A DNA stretch of 15,975 nucleotides from Candidatus Glassbacteria bacterium RIFCSPLOWO2_12_FULL_58_11 (GTDB lineage Bacteria; Gemmatimonadota; Glassbacteria; GWA2-58-10), in assembly GCA_001780825.1 (NCBI GenBank), contig MFIX01000221.1:1-15975 (forward strand), in the 5' to 3' direction. A program made the position numbers and the translations under genes. The number at the start of each line of letters is the position of its first letter. Positions within the stretch are counted from its first letter, which is position 1. Positions 8,229 through 14,979 of the stretch are shown piece after piece. The notes under the pieces are model-generated. The model saw only the letters and a program-made list of their open reading frames with translations. It ran no database searches and was not told the DNA's origin.

Positions 8229-9488
8229 ATGCTCAGCTACCGGGAGGCTCTGGCGCTCATTCTCGTCCGGCTCGGCCCACTGCCTGCCGGGACGGTCAAA
8301 CTGGAGGAGGCAGCGGGCCGGGTCCTGGCGCAGGAGATAATGGCCGCCAGTGATTCACCCTCATTCGATAATTCGGCGGTGGATGGCTATGCGGTCCGGG
8401 TTGCCGATACGGCCGGAGCGGCGGAAACTGCGCCGGTCCGGCTTCGTCTTTCAGGCACCGTGGCAGCCGGCGCCGCGGCTGTTCCGGTTCTCGAGCCGGG
8501 AGCGGCGATCAAGATAATGACCGGAGCTCGCCTGCCGCGCGGAGCGGATGCCGTGATAATGAAAGAATTCGCCGGGGAACAGGGGCGCAGCGTGCTCCTG
8601 CGGCGGGCCGTGCATGACGGAGAAAATATCCGCAGGCGGGGCGCGGAATTCCGCAAAGGCCAGCGGGTTCTTTCCGCCGGCACACGGATCAATGTCCCGG
8701 CCATCGGCTTAGTGGCCGCATTTGGACAAGCCGAGGTGAGAGTCTTCGGCCGGCCATTGGTATCGATCATTTCCACCGGCAGCGAGCTGGTTGCTCCGGG
8801 AGCGCCGCGCAGGGAGGGGCAGATTTACGATTCGAACTCCGTGGCCCTGGCCGCGGCCTGCCGGGAGCTGGGTGTCGAGGTGCGCTATTGCGCCAGGGTG
8901 GCTGACCGCCGGTCGGAGTTGCTGAAACGCCTGCGCCGCGCCCTGCATTGTTCGGATGTGCTGCTGACCGCCGGCGGAGTGAGCGTGGGGGATAAAGACC
9001 TGGTCCGCGAATGCTGCGTGGAGCTGGGGGTGGAAGAGGTATTCTGGAGAGTGGCGATAAAGCCCGGCAAACCTGTCTATTTCGGGATCCGGCAAACCGG
9101 GACAGGGAAAAAGACGGGCGGAGACAGCGGCGGACAGCTCAAAGCCGTGTTCGGCCTTCCCGGGAACCCGGTCGCCGCGCTGCTTTGCTTTCACCAACTG
9201 GTGAAACCGGCCCTGTTGAAAATGATGGGGCAGGCCTCACGGAAAAGACCCGTCCTTTCCGCGCTCCTCGTCGAAAGGCTCAGCAAAAAGGCGGGCCGTC
9301 TGGAATGGGTCCGGGGCGTGCTGGCCGCGAAAGGCGGGGCGCTGGCCGTCCGTCCGGTCACTGGCCAGGAATCACACATGCTCGGCGGCCTGGCGCAGGC
9401 CGAATGTCTGATCCTCTTTCCCGCCTCACGGGTAACCCTTGAGAAAGGCAGCCGTGTCCAGGTTGAGATCCTCGACTGGCGAGGCTGA
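8229..9488 (+). CDS. moeA: Molybdopterin molybdenumtransferase MoeA
   Basis: MoeA inserts molybdate into adenylylated molybdopterin, the last common step of cofactor synthesis. Family blocks in order are SDSPSFDNSAVDGYAV (41-56), IMTGARLPRGADAVIM (96-111), GENIRRRGAEFRKGQ (131-145), STGSELV (182-188), GGVSVGDKD (249-257), IKPGKPVYFG (277-286) and VFGLPGNPVAALL (307-319). About 18 hydrophilic residues rich in Gly, Lys and Thr (287-305) separate the last two, longer than in E. coli MoeA, and look like a surface loop. The 419-residue length is close to the family norm. The start is 2 nt after the moaC/moaB stop, so the three genes form one transcription unit with product order matching the pathway. 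No molybdoenzyme lies in the window, so the client enzyme is unknown. Confidence 0.96.
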   Translation: MLSYREALALILVRLGPLPAGTVKLEEAAGRVLAQEIMAASDSPSFDNSAVDGYAVRVADTAGAAETAPVRLRLSGTVAAGAAAVPVLEPGAAIKIMTGARLPRGADAVIMKEFAGEQGRSVLLRRAVHDGENIRRRGAEFRKGQRVLSAGTRINVPAIGLVAAFGQAEVRVFGRPLVSIISTGSELVAPGAPRREGQIYDSNSVALAAACRELGVEVRYCARVADRRSELLKRLRRALHCSDVLLTAGGVSVGDKDLVRECCVELGVEEVFWRVAIKPGKPVYFGIRQTGTGKKTGGDSGGQLKAVFGLPGNPVAALLCFHQLVKPALLKMMGQASRKRPVLSALLVERLSKKAGRLEWVRGVLAAKGGALAVRPVTGQESHMLGGLAQAECLILFPASRVTLEKGSRVQVEILDWRG

Positions 9489-9555
9489 GAGCTTTTCCCG
9501 CCGATTCTGCTTTTTGTCCTGACCAGCTATATTTAATATGACTTCCGCTCATAAC

Positions 9556-9630
9556 CAGGGTGCCGGTCCGATCTGCATCCATATAGACCAGGGCGTTATT
9601 AGCGCCGTCTGTAACAGACACCGGCACCTG
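9556..9630. repeat. Nested inverted repeat between convergent genes
   Basis: An outer stem pairs CAGGGTGCCGGT (9556-9567) with ACCGGCACCTG (9620-9630), 11 pairs with one bulged G. Inside, GGCG/CGCC (9592-9606) and GTCTG/CAGAC (9607-9619, three-base loop) follow one another and abut the outer arm without a gap. No T run follows on either strand. It lies between moeA and the convergent methyltransferase gene, and may be a structured RNA or a transcription barrier. Confidence 0.45.
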
Positions 9631-9635
9631 ATGTG

Positions 9636-10424
9636 TCAAGCCAACCGGCCACTCAAGGTCAGCTCGACACCTCCTGTGTTTTTATCCGGGGACCGCTGTT
9701 CGCGCCGCGGATCGAGATCGGCCTTGGTGCGGATACCCTCCAGGCCGATATGCGTGATGAAAAATCCGGAAGCACGGCAAGAAGCCCCCTTCACCCCACG
9801 GATCAACTGTTTCAGCTCCCGGTTGTTCAGACCGGAGAGCAGCGATTCCCGGAAGATCTTCTTTCTGTAACCGTCCAGCCCCATCCCGAAGAGCCTGACG
9901 TACCAGTCGAGCAGATTCAGCGGCGGCCGCCGCAAGTCGCGGATCAGGAAGCGGCAGCCTTTCCTGGTCACCCGGACGATTTCCTCCAGGTAATGGAGCG
10001 GGTCGCTTAAACGGCGGAGCAGTGAGTGGGAGCAAACCAGGTCGAAAGTGCCGGAGCGGAAAGGCAGCCTTTCAGCATCGGCGCAAACCAGGAAGATCTT
10101 CCTGGTCAATCTTTTGGCCTGGATATTCTCCCGGGCCTTTTTGAGCATTGCGTGGGAAATGTCCAGGGCCACGAGATTGGCCGGGGAAAGCTGATGGACG
10201 AAGCGGATCGGGATTTTTGCAGCGCCGGTCCCCACGTCCAGAACCAGCGGGTTTTTCATCGGCCGGGTTTTGGCCAGCAGTTCGAAGGCCCGCAGGACAA
10301 AATTCTTCTCTTCCAGGGCAGGATATTTCCCCGAGAGCTTTTCGCAGGGTTTCGTTCTGCCGGGAAGGATCAGCGCGCCGGTGGCCACCGCTTGTTCCAG
10401 GGTACTTGTCTCTTGAAATTTCAT
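9636..10424 (-). CDS. Class I SAM-dependent methyltransferase
   Basis: A 262-residue methyltransferase of the UbiE-like class I fold; substrate unknown. Counting from the ATG at 10424, motif I is LDVGTGAAKIP (62-72), the acidic ribose-binding strand is ALDIS (86-90), ADAERLPF (115-122) matches the adenine-binding loop, and FDLVCSHSLLRRL follows as motif IV. The last 28 residues after THIGLEGIRTK are polar and unlike the family end. The frame is open back to a GTG at 10448, but ATG 10424 is preferred because GGAG precedes it by 11 nt and the extra eight residues add nothing recognisable. The gene follows the receiver-HD-GYP gene by about 63 nt on the same strand and may share its transcript. 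It could modify a lipid, quinone or a small signal made by the neighbouring synthase, but that is a guess. Confidence 0.8.
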   Translation of the reverse strand: MKFQETSTLEQAVATGALILPGRTKPCEKLSGKYPALEEKNFVLRAFELLAKTRPMKNPLVLDVGTGAAKIPIRFVHQLSPANLVALDISHAMLKKARENIQAKRLTRKIFLVCADAERLPFRSGTFDLVCSHSLLRRLSDPLHYLEEIVRVTRKGCRFLIRDLRRPPLNLLDWYVRLFGMGLDGYRKKIFRESLLSGLNNRELKQLIRGVKGASCRASGFFITHIGLEGIRTKADLDPRREQRSPDKNTGGVELTLSGRLA

Positions 10425-10487
10425 AGGGCATCCACTCCGCTTTGGCACTGCCTGTACGGCTGATTTAAGATTTTCGAGCCTCGGTTC

Positions 10488-11537
10488 TCAGATGAATACC
10501 GCTTCTTCCGGCTCTACGGGACAGGACAAAGCCAGGACCTTATCCTGCCTGAGCAGCTCGACGAACAGCCGGACCAGCTCCGGGTCCCACATCTGCCCCG
10601 CTTTTTCCTCCAGCTCCTTGATCGCCTGGGCGCGGGAGAGGGCCTGACGGTAGGGCCGGGTGGTAGTCATGGCATCATAGCTGTCCACGACCGCCACGAT
10701 CCTGGCATAGATCGGGATCTCCTCGCCTTTGAGGCCCTCGGGATATCCCCGGCCATCGTAACGCTCGTGGTGGTATAAGACCACGTCGCGTACCGCGCTC
10801 AACGAGCGCAGCGGCTTAAGAATTTTCTCGCCCTCCCGGGGATGGGCCAGGATTTTCTCCAGCTCATCTTTCTCCAGCGGCCCTGGCTTGTTCAGTACGC
10901 TGTCCGGAACGCCGATTTTGCCGATATCGTGAAGGATCCCCGCCATCTTGACAATCTCCTGCTCCTTTGCCGTCAGGCCGTAAGCCCGGGACAGAGCCAC
11001 GGCGAAGCGCGAAACCCGCCCGTTGTGGCCCTCGGTGTACTTGTCCTTGGCCTCGATCGCATTGGCCAGCGAGGAGATCACGCGGTCCGCGCAATCGAGA
11101 AGATCGTTCATGTGTTTAACCCGGAGCAGGGACCTGACCCGCGCCCGGAGCTCGGCCAGATTTATCGGCTTGTTGATAAAATCATCCGCACCGGCATCAA
11201 TCACCTTGAGCTTTTCTTCCTGGTTGTACACCGCGGTGATCATGACCACCGGTATCAGCCGGGTGCTCTCGCGGCTCTTCAGCGTCCGGCAGACTTCGAG
11301 GCCGTTCAGCTCGGGCATCATCAAGTCCAGCAGAATCAAATCGGGTCTTTTCTGCCAGACGGCATCCAGAGCCTCGCGGCCATTCGCGGCCTCGAGGGCC
11401 CGGTAACCCTCGTTGCGCAGCAGAAAAACCAGGCCTTTCCGGATTGCCAGCTCGTCATCGACTACCAGCACCACAGAGGAGTGCTCCCTTTCCAGCCCGG
11501 AGCCGCTATCATCCTGTTCCCTGGTCGGTTTGCTCAT
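10488..11537 (-). CDS. Response regulator with HD-GYP domain (putative cyclic-di-GMP phosphodiesterase)
   Basis: A 349-residue RpfG-like regulator. The receiver spans about 22-140 with acidic pocket D27-D28, phospho-acceptor D71 (LILLDLMMP), T101 and K123 (INKPI). The HD-GYP domain spans about 150-335 with H171, the HD pair H203-D204 (LHDIGKIGVPD), H256-H257, DGRGYPEGL (261-269, GYP at 264-266) and D285. All expected metal ligands and signature residues appear present, so it should be a phosphorylation-controlled phosphodiesterase acting on cyclic-di-GMP (or a related dinucleotide). GGAG precedes the ATG by about 9 nt. It starts 16 nt after the stop of the stand-alone receiver gene, so the two are co-transcribed. 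No histidine kinase lies in the window. In Xanthomonas, RpfG works with a diffusible fatty-acid signal; here the divergent acyl-signal synthase suggests a comparable pairing, which is inference. Confidence 0.93.
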   Translation of the reverse strand: MSKPTREQDDSGSGLEREHSSVVLVVDDELAIRKGLVFLLRNEGYRALEAANGREALDAVWQKRPDLILLDLMMPELNGLEVCRTLKSRESTRLIPVVMITAVYNQEEKLKVIDAGADDFINKPINLAELRARVRSLLRVKHMNDLLDCADRVISSLANAIEAKDKYTEGHNGRVSRFAVALSRAYGLTAKEQEIVKMAGILHDIGKIGVPDSVLNKPGPLEKDELEKILAHPREGEKILKPLRSLSAVRDVVLYHHERYDGRGYPEGLKGEEIPIYARIVAVVDSYDAMTTTRPYRQALSRAQAIKELEEKAGQMWDPELVRLFVELLRQDKVLALSCPVEPEEAVFI

Positions 11538-11553
11538 ACTCGATCTCCATCCA

Positions 11554-11934
11554 TCAATTGACTTCCAGCAGTTCTCTGATTACCCGGATCAGCTCTCGGT
11601 ATTCGAATGGCTTGGTCATGTAAAAATCTCCTCCAGCCTCCAGCCCCTCCGTCCGCTCCTTGAGCTGTCCCCTGGCGGAGAGGAAAACGACTTTGATCGG
11701 CCGGGTTCGCGGATTCTGCCGGAGAATTCGGCAGACCTCCAGACCGGACAGGCCCCGCATCATCACATCCAGGACCACCAGCCCGGGGCAATGTTCCTCG
11801 ACCAGGCGCAGCGCCTCGGAGCCATCCGCAGCCTCCACCGGGTCATAGCCGGCTTTCCTTACGCATTTCGCCAGCCCGAGCCGGATCGCTTTCTCGTCAT
11901 CGACGATCAGGATTTTATTCTTATCCAACTCCAT
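11554..11934 (-). CDS. Stand-alone receiver-domain response regulator
   Basis: A 126-residue CheY-like protein made of one receiver domain. The phosphorylation site is complete: D12-D13 (VDDE), D56 (LVVLDVMM), S86 (FLSARG) and K108 (TKPF). There is no output domain, so it probably works as a phospho-shuttle or by protein contact, as CheY or Spo0F do. AAGG lies 5-6 nt before the ATG. It sits 77 nt after the HTH-receiver gene and 16 nt before the receiver-HD-GYP gene, all on the same strand. The similar middle section (GLEVCR) in all three receivers suggests that they are related by duplication. Confidence 0.92.
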   Translation of the reverse strand: MELDKNKILIVDDEKAIRLGLAKCVRKAGYDPVEAADGSEALRLVEEHCPGLVVLDVMMRGLSGLEVCRILRQNPRTRPIKVVFLSARGQLKERTEGLEAGGDFYMTKPFEYRELIRVIRELLEVN

Positions 11935-12011
11935 TGACCTTCGCCTTTAAGTCAAATTTTCCGCGGAAGCCTGCTTGCCAGAGTAGGGAGGTATTTCTTG
12001 TTAAGTCCAGG

Positions 12012-12614
12012 CTAGCCGATCAGCCTTTCGACATAATCCAGAAATGAATTCTTGTCAAATGGCTTTAGCAGGTACTCATTGGCCCCGCACTGGAGCACGC
12101 AGTCCCGGTCATAAGCGTCCGAGTGTCCGGTAATTGCGAGAATTTTGATTCCGGGGTTGAATGTGGAGTTCTGGCGCAGACGGCGGCAGACTTCCAGCCC
12201 GTCGAGCTTCGGCATACGGATATCGAGTATCACGAGGTCCGGCTTGAAGTCTCCGGCCATGATCAGTGTCTCGTACCCGTCTTTCGACACGGCGACCTCG
12301 AAATTCGACTGCTGCGCCCTTAAAAGATAGCTGATTGCATTGACCACGCTGGGATCGTCATCCGCCACCAGTATTTTTTTCTCTTTCTTCGCGAGAAAAA
12401 ACTCGCGGATCACCGGCATGCCGTTGCGCTCCAGAAAGGAGCGGAATTCTCTCCTGGTGATCCGGCTCTGGCCGCCCGGATTGTGGAAGGCTTTCAACTC
12501 CCCGATCTTTATCCAGCGGTTGACCTGCATCACAGTCGTATGGCAGTAGCGGGCGATGTCGCCGGTGGTAAGCGGAGGCTCGGGGATACATTCCAGCGTG
12601 GCTCTGTAATTCAT
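12012..12614 (-). CDS. HTH-receiver protein: N-terminal DNA-binding domain, C-terminal receiver
   Basis: A 200-residue regulator with the reverse of the usual order. Residues 13-65 look like a MerR/excisionase-type winged helix (LTTGDIARYCHTTVMQVNRW then IKIGELKAF and a wing with GGQSRITRREF). After a short KK-rich linker, residues 79-200 form a receiver with D85-D87, phospho-acceptor D131 (LVILDIRMP), T162 and K184 (LLKPF), all intact. It is thus probably a phosphorylation-controlled transcription factor. AAGGTG lies 4 nt before the ATG, and a strong promoter lies about 50-80 nt upstream. It heads the minus-strand signalling genes and is divergent from the acyl-signal synthase, so it is the natural candidate for controlling both. 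The classification of the HTH is by pattern only. Confidence 0.88.
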   Translation of the reverse strand: MNYRATLECIPEPPLTTGDIARYCHTTVMQVNRWIKIGELKAFHNPGGQSRITRREFRSFLERNGMPVIREFFLAKKEKKILVADDDPSVVNAISYLLRAQQSNFEVAVSKDGYETLIMAGDFKPDLVILDIRMPKLDGLEVCRRLRQNSTFNPGIKILAITGHSDAYDRDCVLQCGANEYLLKPFDKNSFLDYVERLIG

Positions 12615-12666
12615 GGCTCACCTTAGCTGTTGAATAACAAAGTTACCATTCTATGCTTCCTTATCA

Positions 12667-12695
12667 TATTTAACAATCATAACATTCTTTGTCAA
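12667..12695 (-). promoter_or_regulatory. Sigma70-type promoter of the HTH-receiver gene
   Basis: On the minus strand, TTGACA (12690-12695) is a perfect -35 box, followed by a 17-nt spacer and TAAATA (12667-12672) as -10 box. Transcription would start near 12660, giving a leader of about 45 nt before the ATG at 12614. This is the best promoter in the window. Confidence 0.7.
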
Positions 12696-12773
12696 GGCTT
12701 TTTCAAGAAAAAAACAAAATATTTATTTTGCGCGCAAACTTTTGCTATCAAAGCGCTGTCTTTGCCGTTAACA

Positions 12774-12807
12774 GCTTAGGCTTCAACGCTAAGCGTCATA
12801 ATTTTTT
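12774..12807 (+). terminator. Possible short terminator hairpin
   Basis: GCTTAG (12774-12779) pairs with CTAAGC (12789-12794) over a 9-nt loop; six T follow at 12802-12807 after a 7-nt gap. The stem is only six pairs, the T run is displaced, and no + strand gene precedes it, so it may be chance. Confidence 0.2.
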
Positions 12808-12869
12808 CTCCCTGGCTGGTAAAATTCATAAAAATCTCGTTAACATCTCATGCCGGGGAGTTTCGTGAA

Positions 12870-12903
12870 CAAGCCGGGTCAGAATCCATTCTAACCCGGC
12901 TTG
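12870..12903. repeat. 34-nt near-perfect palindrome
   Basis: Arms of 16 nt, CAAGCCGGGTCAGAAT and ATTCTAACCCGGCTTG, are complementary with one mismatch and enclose only CC. There is no T run on either side. It lies 40 nt beyond the stop of the minus-strand relic frame, where it could end that transcript, or it may be a protein-binding site or a mobile repeat. Confidence 0.6.
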
Positions 12904-12943
12904 AAGATACTTGAGAGGAACCAGATGCCGTTATTCCCGAAAA

Positions 12944-13214
12944 TTATCCGCAATTATTTAAGTCGCTAAGAATAATATCAATTCTCTCCTGCCGTTTATT
13001 GGACAGCCGTGCTTCTGGAGCGCGGTCTATCTCGCCCGGTTCGTTTTCTTCCGTTATGCCGGTCTCCGGAAGCTCTTCCGGCGGGACCCAGCCAAAGGCC
13101 CGTTTCCGGTTCGGATTTGAATACGACCCAGGGCGGAACTCTTCCGGCCATCGCCTGGAATTAGACGGAACGGCCTGGGGTGTCCCCGCACCCCGACAAT
13201 TTTTGAGTGCATAA
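12944..13214 (-). pseudogene. Start-less minus-strand reading frame, possible gene relic
   Basis: Reading leftward, a frame stays open for about 90 codons through the GC-rich island and ends at TAA (12944-12946). Its product looks like real protein: WPEEFRPGSYSNPNRKRAF, then a proline- and glutamate-rich part (VPPEELPETG), then RQERIDIILSDLNNCG. No ATG, GTG or TTG start was found upstream before the frame runs into AT-rich sequence, where the encoded composition changes sharply. It may be the 3' remnant of a gene whose 5' part was replaced. A + strand frame from a TTG at 12999 covers the same place but has the Ser/Arg/Gly-rich makeup of an antisense shadow. I do not recognise the family. Confidence 0.3.
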
Positions 13215-13317
13215 CAAACGTAACATATATCACGAAGATATAATATATATAATTTGTATAGACTAAATCTTATATATCATTTATAACATTAGTTATTATA
13301 AAATATCCGTACATTAC

Positions 13318-13346
13318 TTGATTATTTATTATCATTGTTATAAATT
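13318..13346 (+). promoter_or_regulatory. Candidate promoter of the synthase gene
   Basis: TTGATT (13318-13323) and TAAATT (13341-13346) are 17 nt apart within a very AT-rich stretch. Each matches the consensus at four of six positions, and such matches arise easily in AT-rich DNA. It would give a leader of about 185 nt. Confidence 0.25.
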
Positions 13347-13537
13347 AATGCAAGAATTATATCGCATGTTACTTGATATTAATTATCGTACAGGCATCAA
13401 GCCTATGAAATTCAAAGGGCTTACCGGATCAACGACAAGGAGGCTATCATCGAATCACAAAAAATAATGCTTTATTCTGGTTATATAGCAGGGCCTACAT
13501 TCGAAGCGAAAACTGAACCAGGAAAAGGAGCGATAAA

Positions 13538-14734
13538 ATGTCTGCGAAGATTTTAATCTGGGATTCAGACCTCTCCCTCGGACACGCGATCTTCGATACT
13601 CTCTCTCTCAAAGGCTATCGACCCGTCCGTTTGGAAAATCCCGCACATCTGGCTAAAGCCCTGGAACTGGAAAAACCCGAGCTGGCGATCCTGGAAGGAA
13701 ACTGGCAGGCCGGAACAAAAATCAGCTTGGGCGAGGGAGCTTTCCCCCAACCCGCCAATGGCGAGCTTTCCATCGTTTTGCCGGCGGCCGGAGAAGCCTC
13801 CCTGTACCGGAATGTCGTCGCGGGGCTGGTCCTCGGAACTATCAGCAAGCCCTTCGGCCAGGACCAGTTATGCTCCGGTATTCAATCCTCGCTTTCGTTG
13901 AAGGAAACCCTGGAGAAGCCGCCGCTGCCCTGGGAGGAGTACATCGAGGTGCGCCGTCTGACCACCGAGGAGGAAATTCTCGCGGACCTCAACCTGCGCT
14001 ACCAGGTTTATCGGGAGGTGGGTTTTATCGGCAGCCGCAGCGAGGAAATAGAAATCGACCGCTACGATACCCGCGCGATCATTTTCGGCGCTTTCCACAA
14101 TGTTAGCGGCGAGAGCGAGCTGGTTGGCTCAATCCGGATCATCCGGGAAAAATCCGAGGGGCCGCATGCAGGTGAGCTGAGAAGGATCATGCAGCGCTAT
14201 GGCCTCGATATCCCGCTTTCAGAAGATTCAGAAAATGGACGAGCCTCCCTGCCCGCGCTCCAGACTTTCGGGCTCAGCGCCGTGGAGCTTAAGACAGTGT
14301 CCGCCGGATTCGGCACGGACCATTCGGCCGGCGGCCAAAATGTTTCGCCGGAGATCTGTGAAATGTCCAGGCTGGTGATCAAAAAAGAATACCGCCGGCG
14401 GAGGTTCGGGATCGAGCGCCGGCTCTACGAGGGGATAGTTGTCGATTGCAGCGCCTCCAAACCCCACCGGAACTGGTTCATCATCGCGGTGCATCCCATG
14501 AACACCACCAAGTACCTGCGTTACGGATTCACCTGTCTGGAGGAGCTGGGAGTAAAGTCCTATGCCGGACTTGCTCAGCCGGCGGTGCTGCTGAACCTGG
14601 ACCTTCAGCACTACCTCATTCAGCCTAACCCCTTTACCCCGAGCCTGGCCGTCAATACCCTGCTCTATCAGGTCAACGGCAATATACTGACCCGGGTGCA
14701 GGATCAGCCGGTCCAGCTCGAAAAAGTCGCTTGA
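13538..14734 (+). CDS. Degenerate receiver fused to LuxI/FeeM-like acyl-signal synthase domain
   Basis: A 398-residue two-domain protein. Residues 3-125 have receiver character: acidic D9 and D11 after the first strand and K104 in ISKPFG, but the phospho-acceptor position holds E53 (LAILEGNW), so it is probably a non-phosphorylated or constitutively active-like pseudo-receiver. Residues about 138-390 carry the hallmark residues of the autoinducer-synthase GNAT-like fold: R154 and Y158 (LRYQVYREVGF), IEIDRYD with D174 and D177, R200 in GSIRI, and E275-x-S-R278 (EMSRLVI). These match LuxI's R24, D45, D48, R69, E100 and R103. The IDRYD and overall size point to the FeeM-type N-acyl amino acid synthase group, which joins an acyl chain from acyl-ACP to an amino acid. 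The ribosome binding site AGGAAAAGGAG is excellent, 7 nt before the ATG. It is divergent from the HTH-receiver gene. The fold call is good; the product is unknown. Confidence 0.8.
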   Translation: MSAKILIWDSDLSLGHAIFDTLSLKGYRPVRLENPAHLAKALELEKPELAILEGNWQAGTKISLGEGAFPQPANGELSIVLPAAGEASLYRNVVAGLVLGTISKPFGQDQLCSGIQSSLSLKETLEKPPLPWEEYIEVRRLTTEEEILADLNLRYQVYREVGFIGSRSEEIEIDRYDTRAIIFGAFHNVSGESELVGSIRIIREKSEGPHAGELRRIMQRYGLDIPLSEDSENGRASLPALQTFGLSAVELKTVSAGFGTDHSAGGQNVSPEICEMSRLVIKKEYRRRRFGIERRLYEGIVVDCSASKPHRNWFIIAVHPMNTTKYLRYGFTCLEELGVKSYAGLAQPAVLLNLDLQHYLIQPNPFTPSLAVNTLLYQVNGNILTRVQDQPVQLEKVA

Positions 14735-14979
14735 GCGCGAAATAGAGTGGCTTGTGGACTCCCGGGGGCCTTGCGACTTGCTTCAGGATATCTCGGGAAG
14801 GTGGAGGCGGGCATCTAATCGAAAAGAATTCCCCGGGCTTGCTTCGGTGTAAGTGAAACAGAGATGCGCAGGGGTGGCCGGCCGATCGCCCGCTTTACAC
14901 ACTCCGTCCCGGCTTGCGAGAGGCAGCTCATTTCGTCAGAAAATTGCGGTTCGGCTGGAATTCGGATACAGTGGCCGGT
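14735..14979. other. Intergenic region between convergent genes
   Basis: This 245-nt stretch lies between the synthase stop and the sulfatase-TPR stop. I see no convincing gene, terminator hairpin with T run, or repeat in it. Confidence 0.5.

Larger units (their letters stand above)
12615..13537. other. 923-bp divergent intergenic region
   Basis: This region separates the HTH-receiver gene (leftward) from the synthase gene (rightward). From left to right it holds a leftward promoter, a small hairpin at 12774-12794, a 34-nt palindrome at 12870-12903, a GC-rich island at about 12995-13200 with an open minus-strand frame, and a very AT-rich stretch at about 13205-13390 that is a likely control region for the synthase. 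The length and the abrupt base-composition changes are unusual beside the short gaps elsewhere in the window. Confidence 0.6.

Noticed and set aside
12999..13214. Plus-strand 71-residue frame in the divergent region
   Set aside because: It starts at a TTG without a ribosome binding site and has a Ser/Gly/Arg-rich composition typical of an antisense shadow of the more protein-like minus frame.
13205..13400. Replication or phage origin in the AT-rich stretch
   Set aside because: No DnaA-box array, iterons or replication gene are present nearby.
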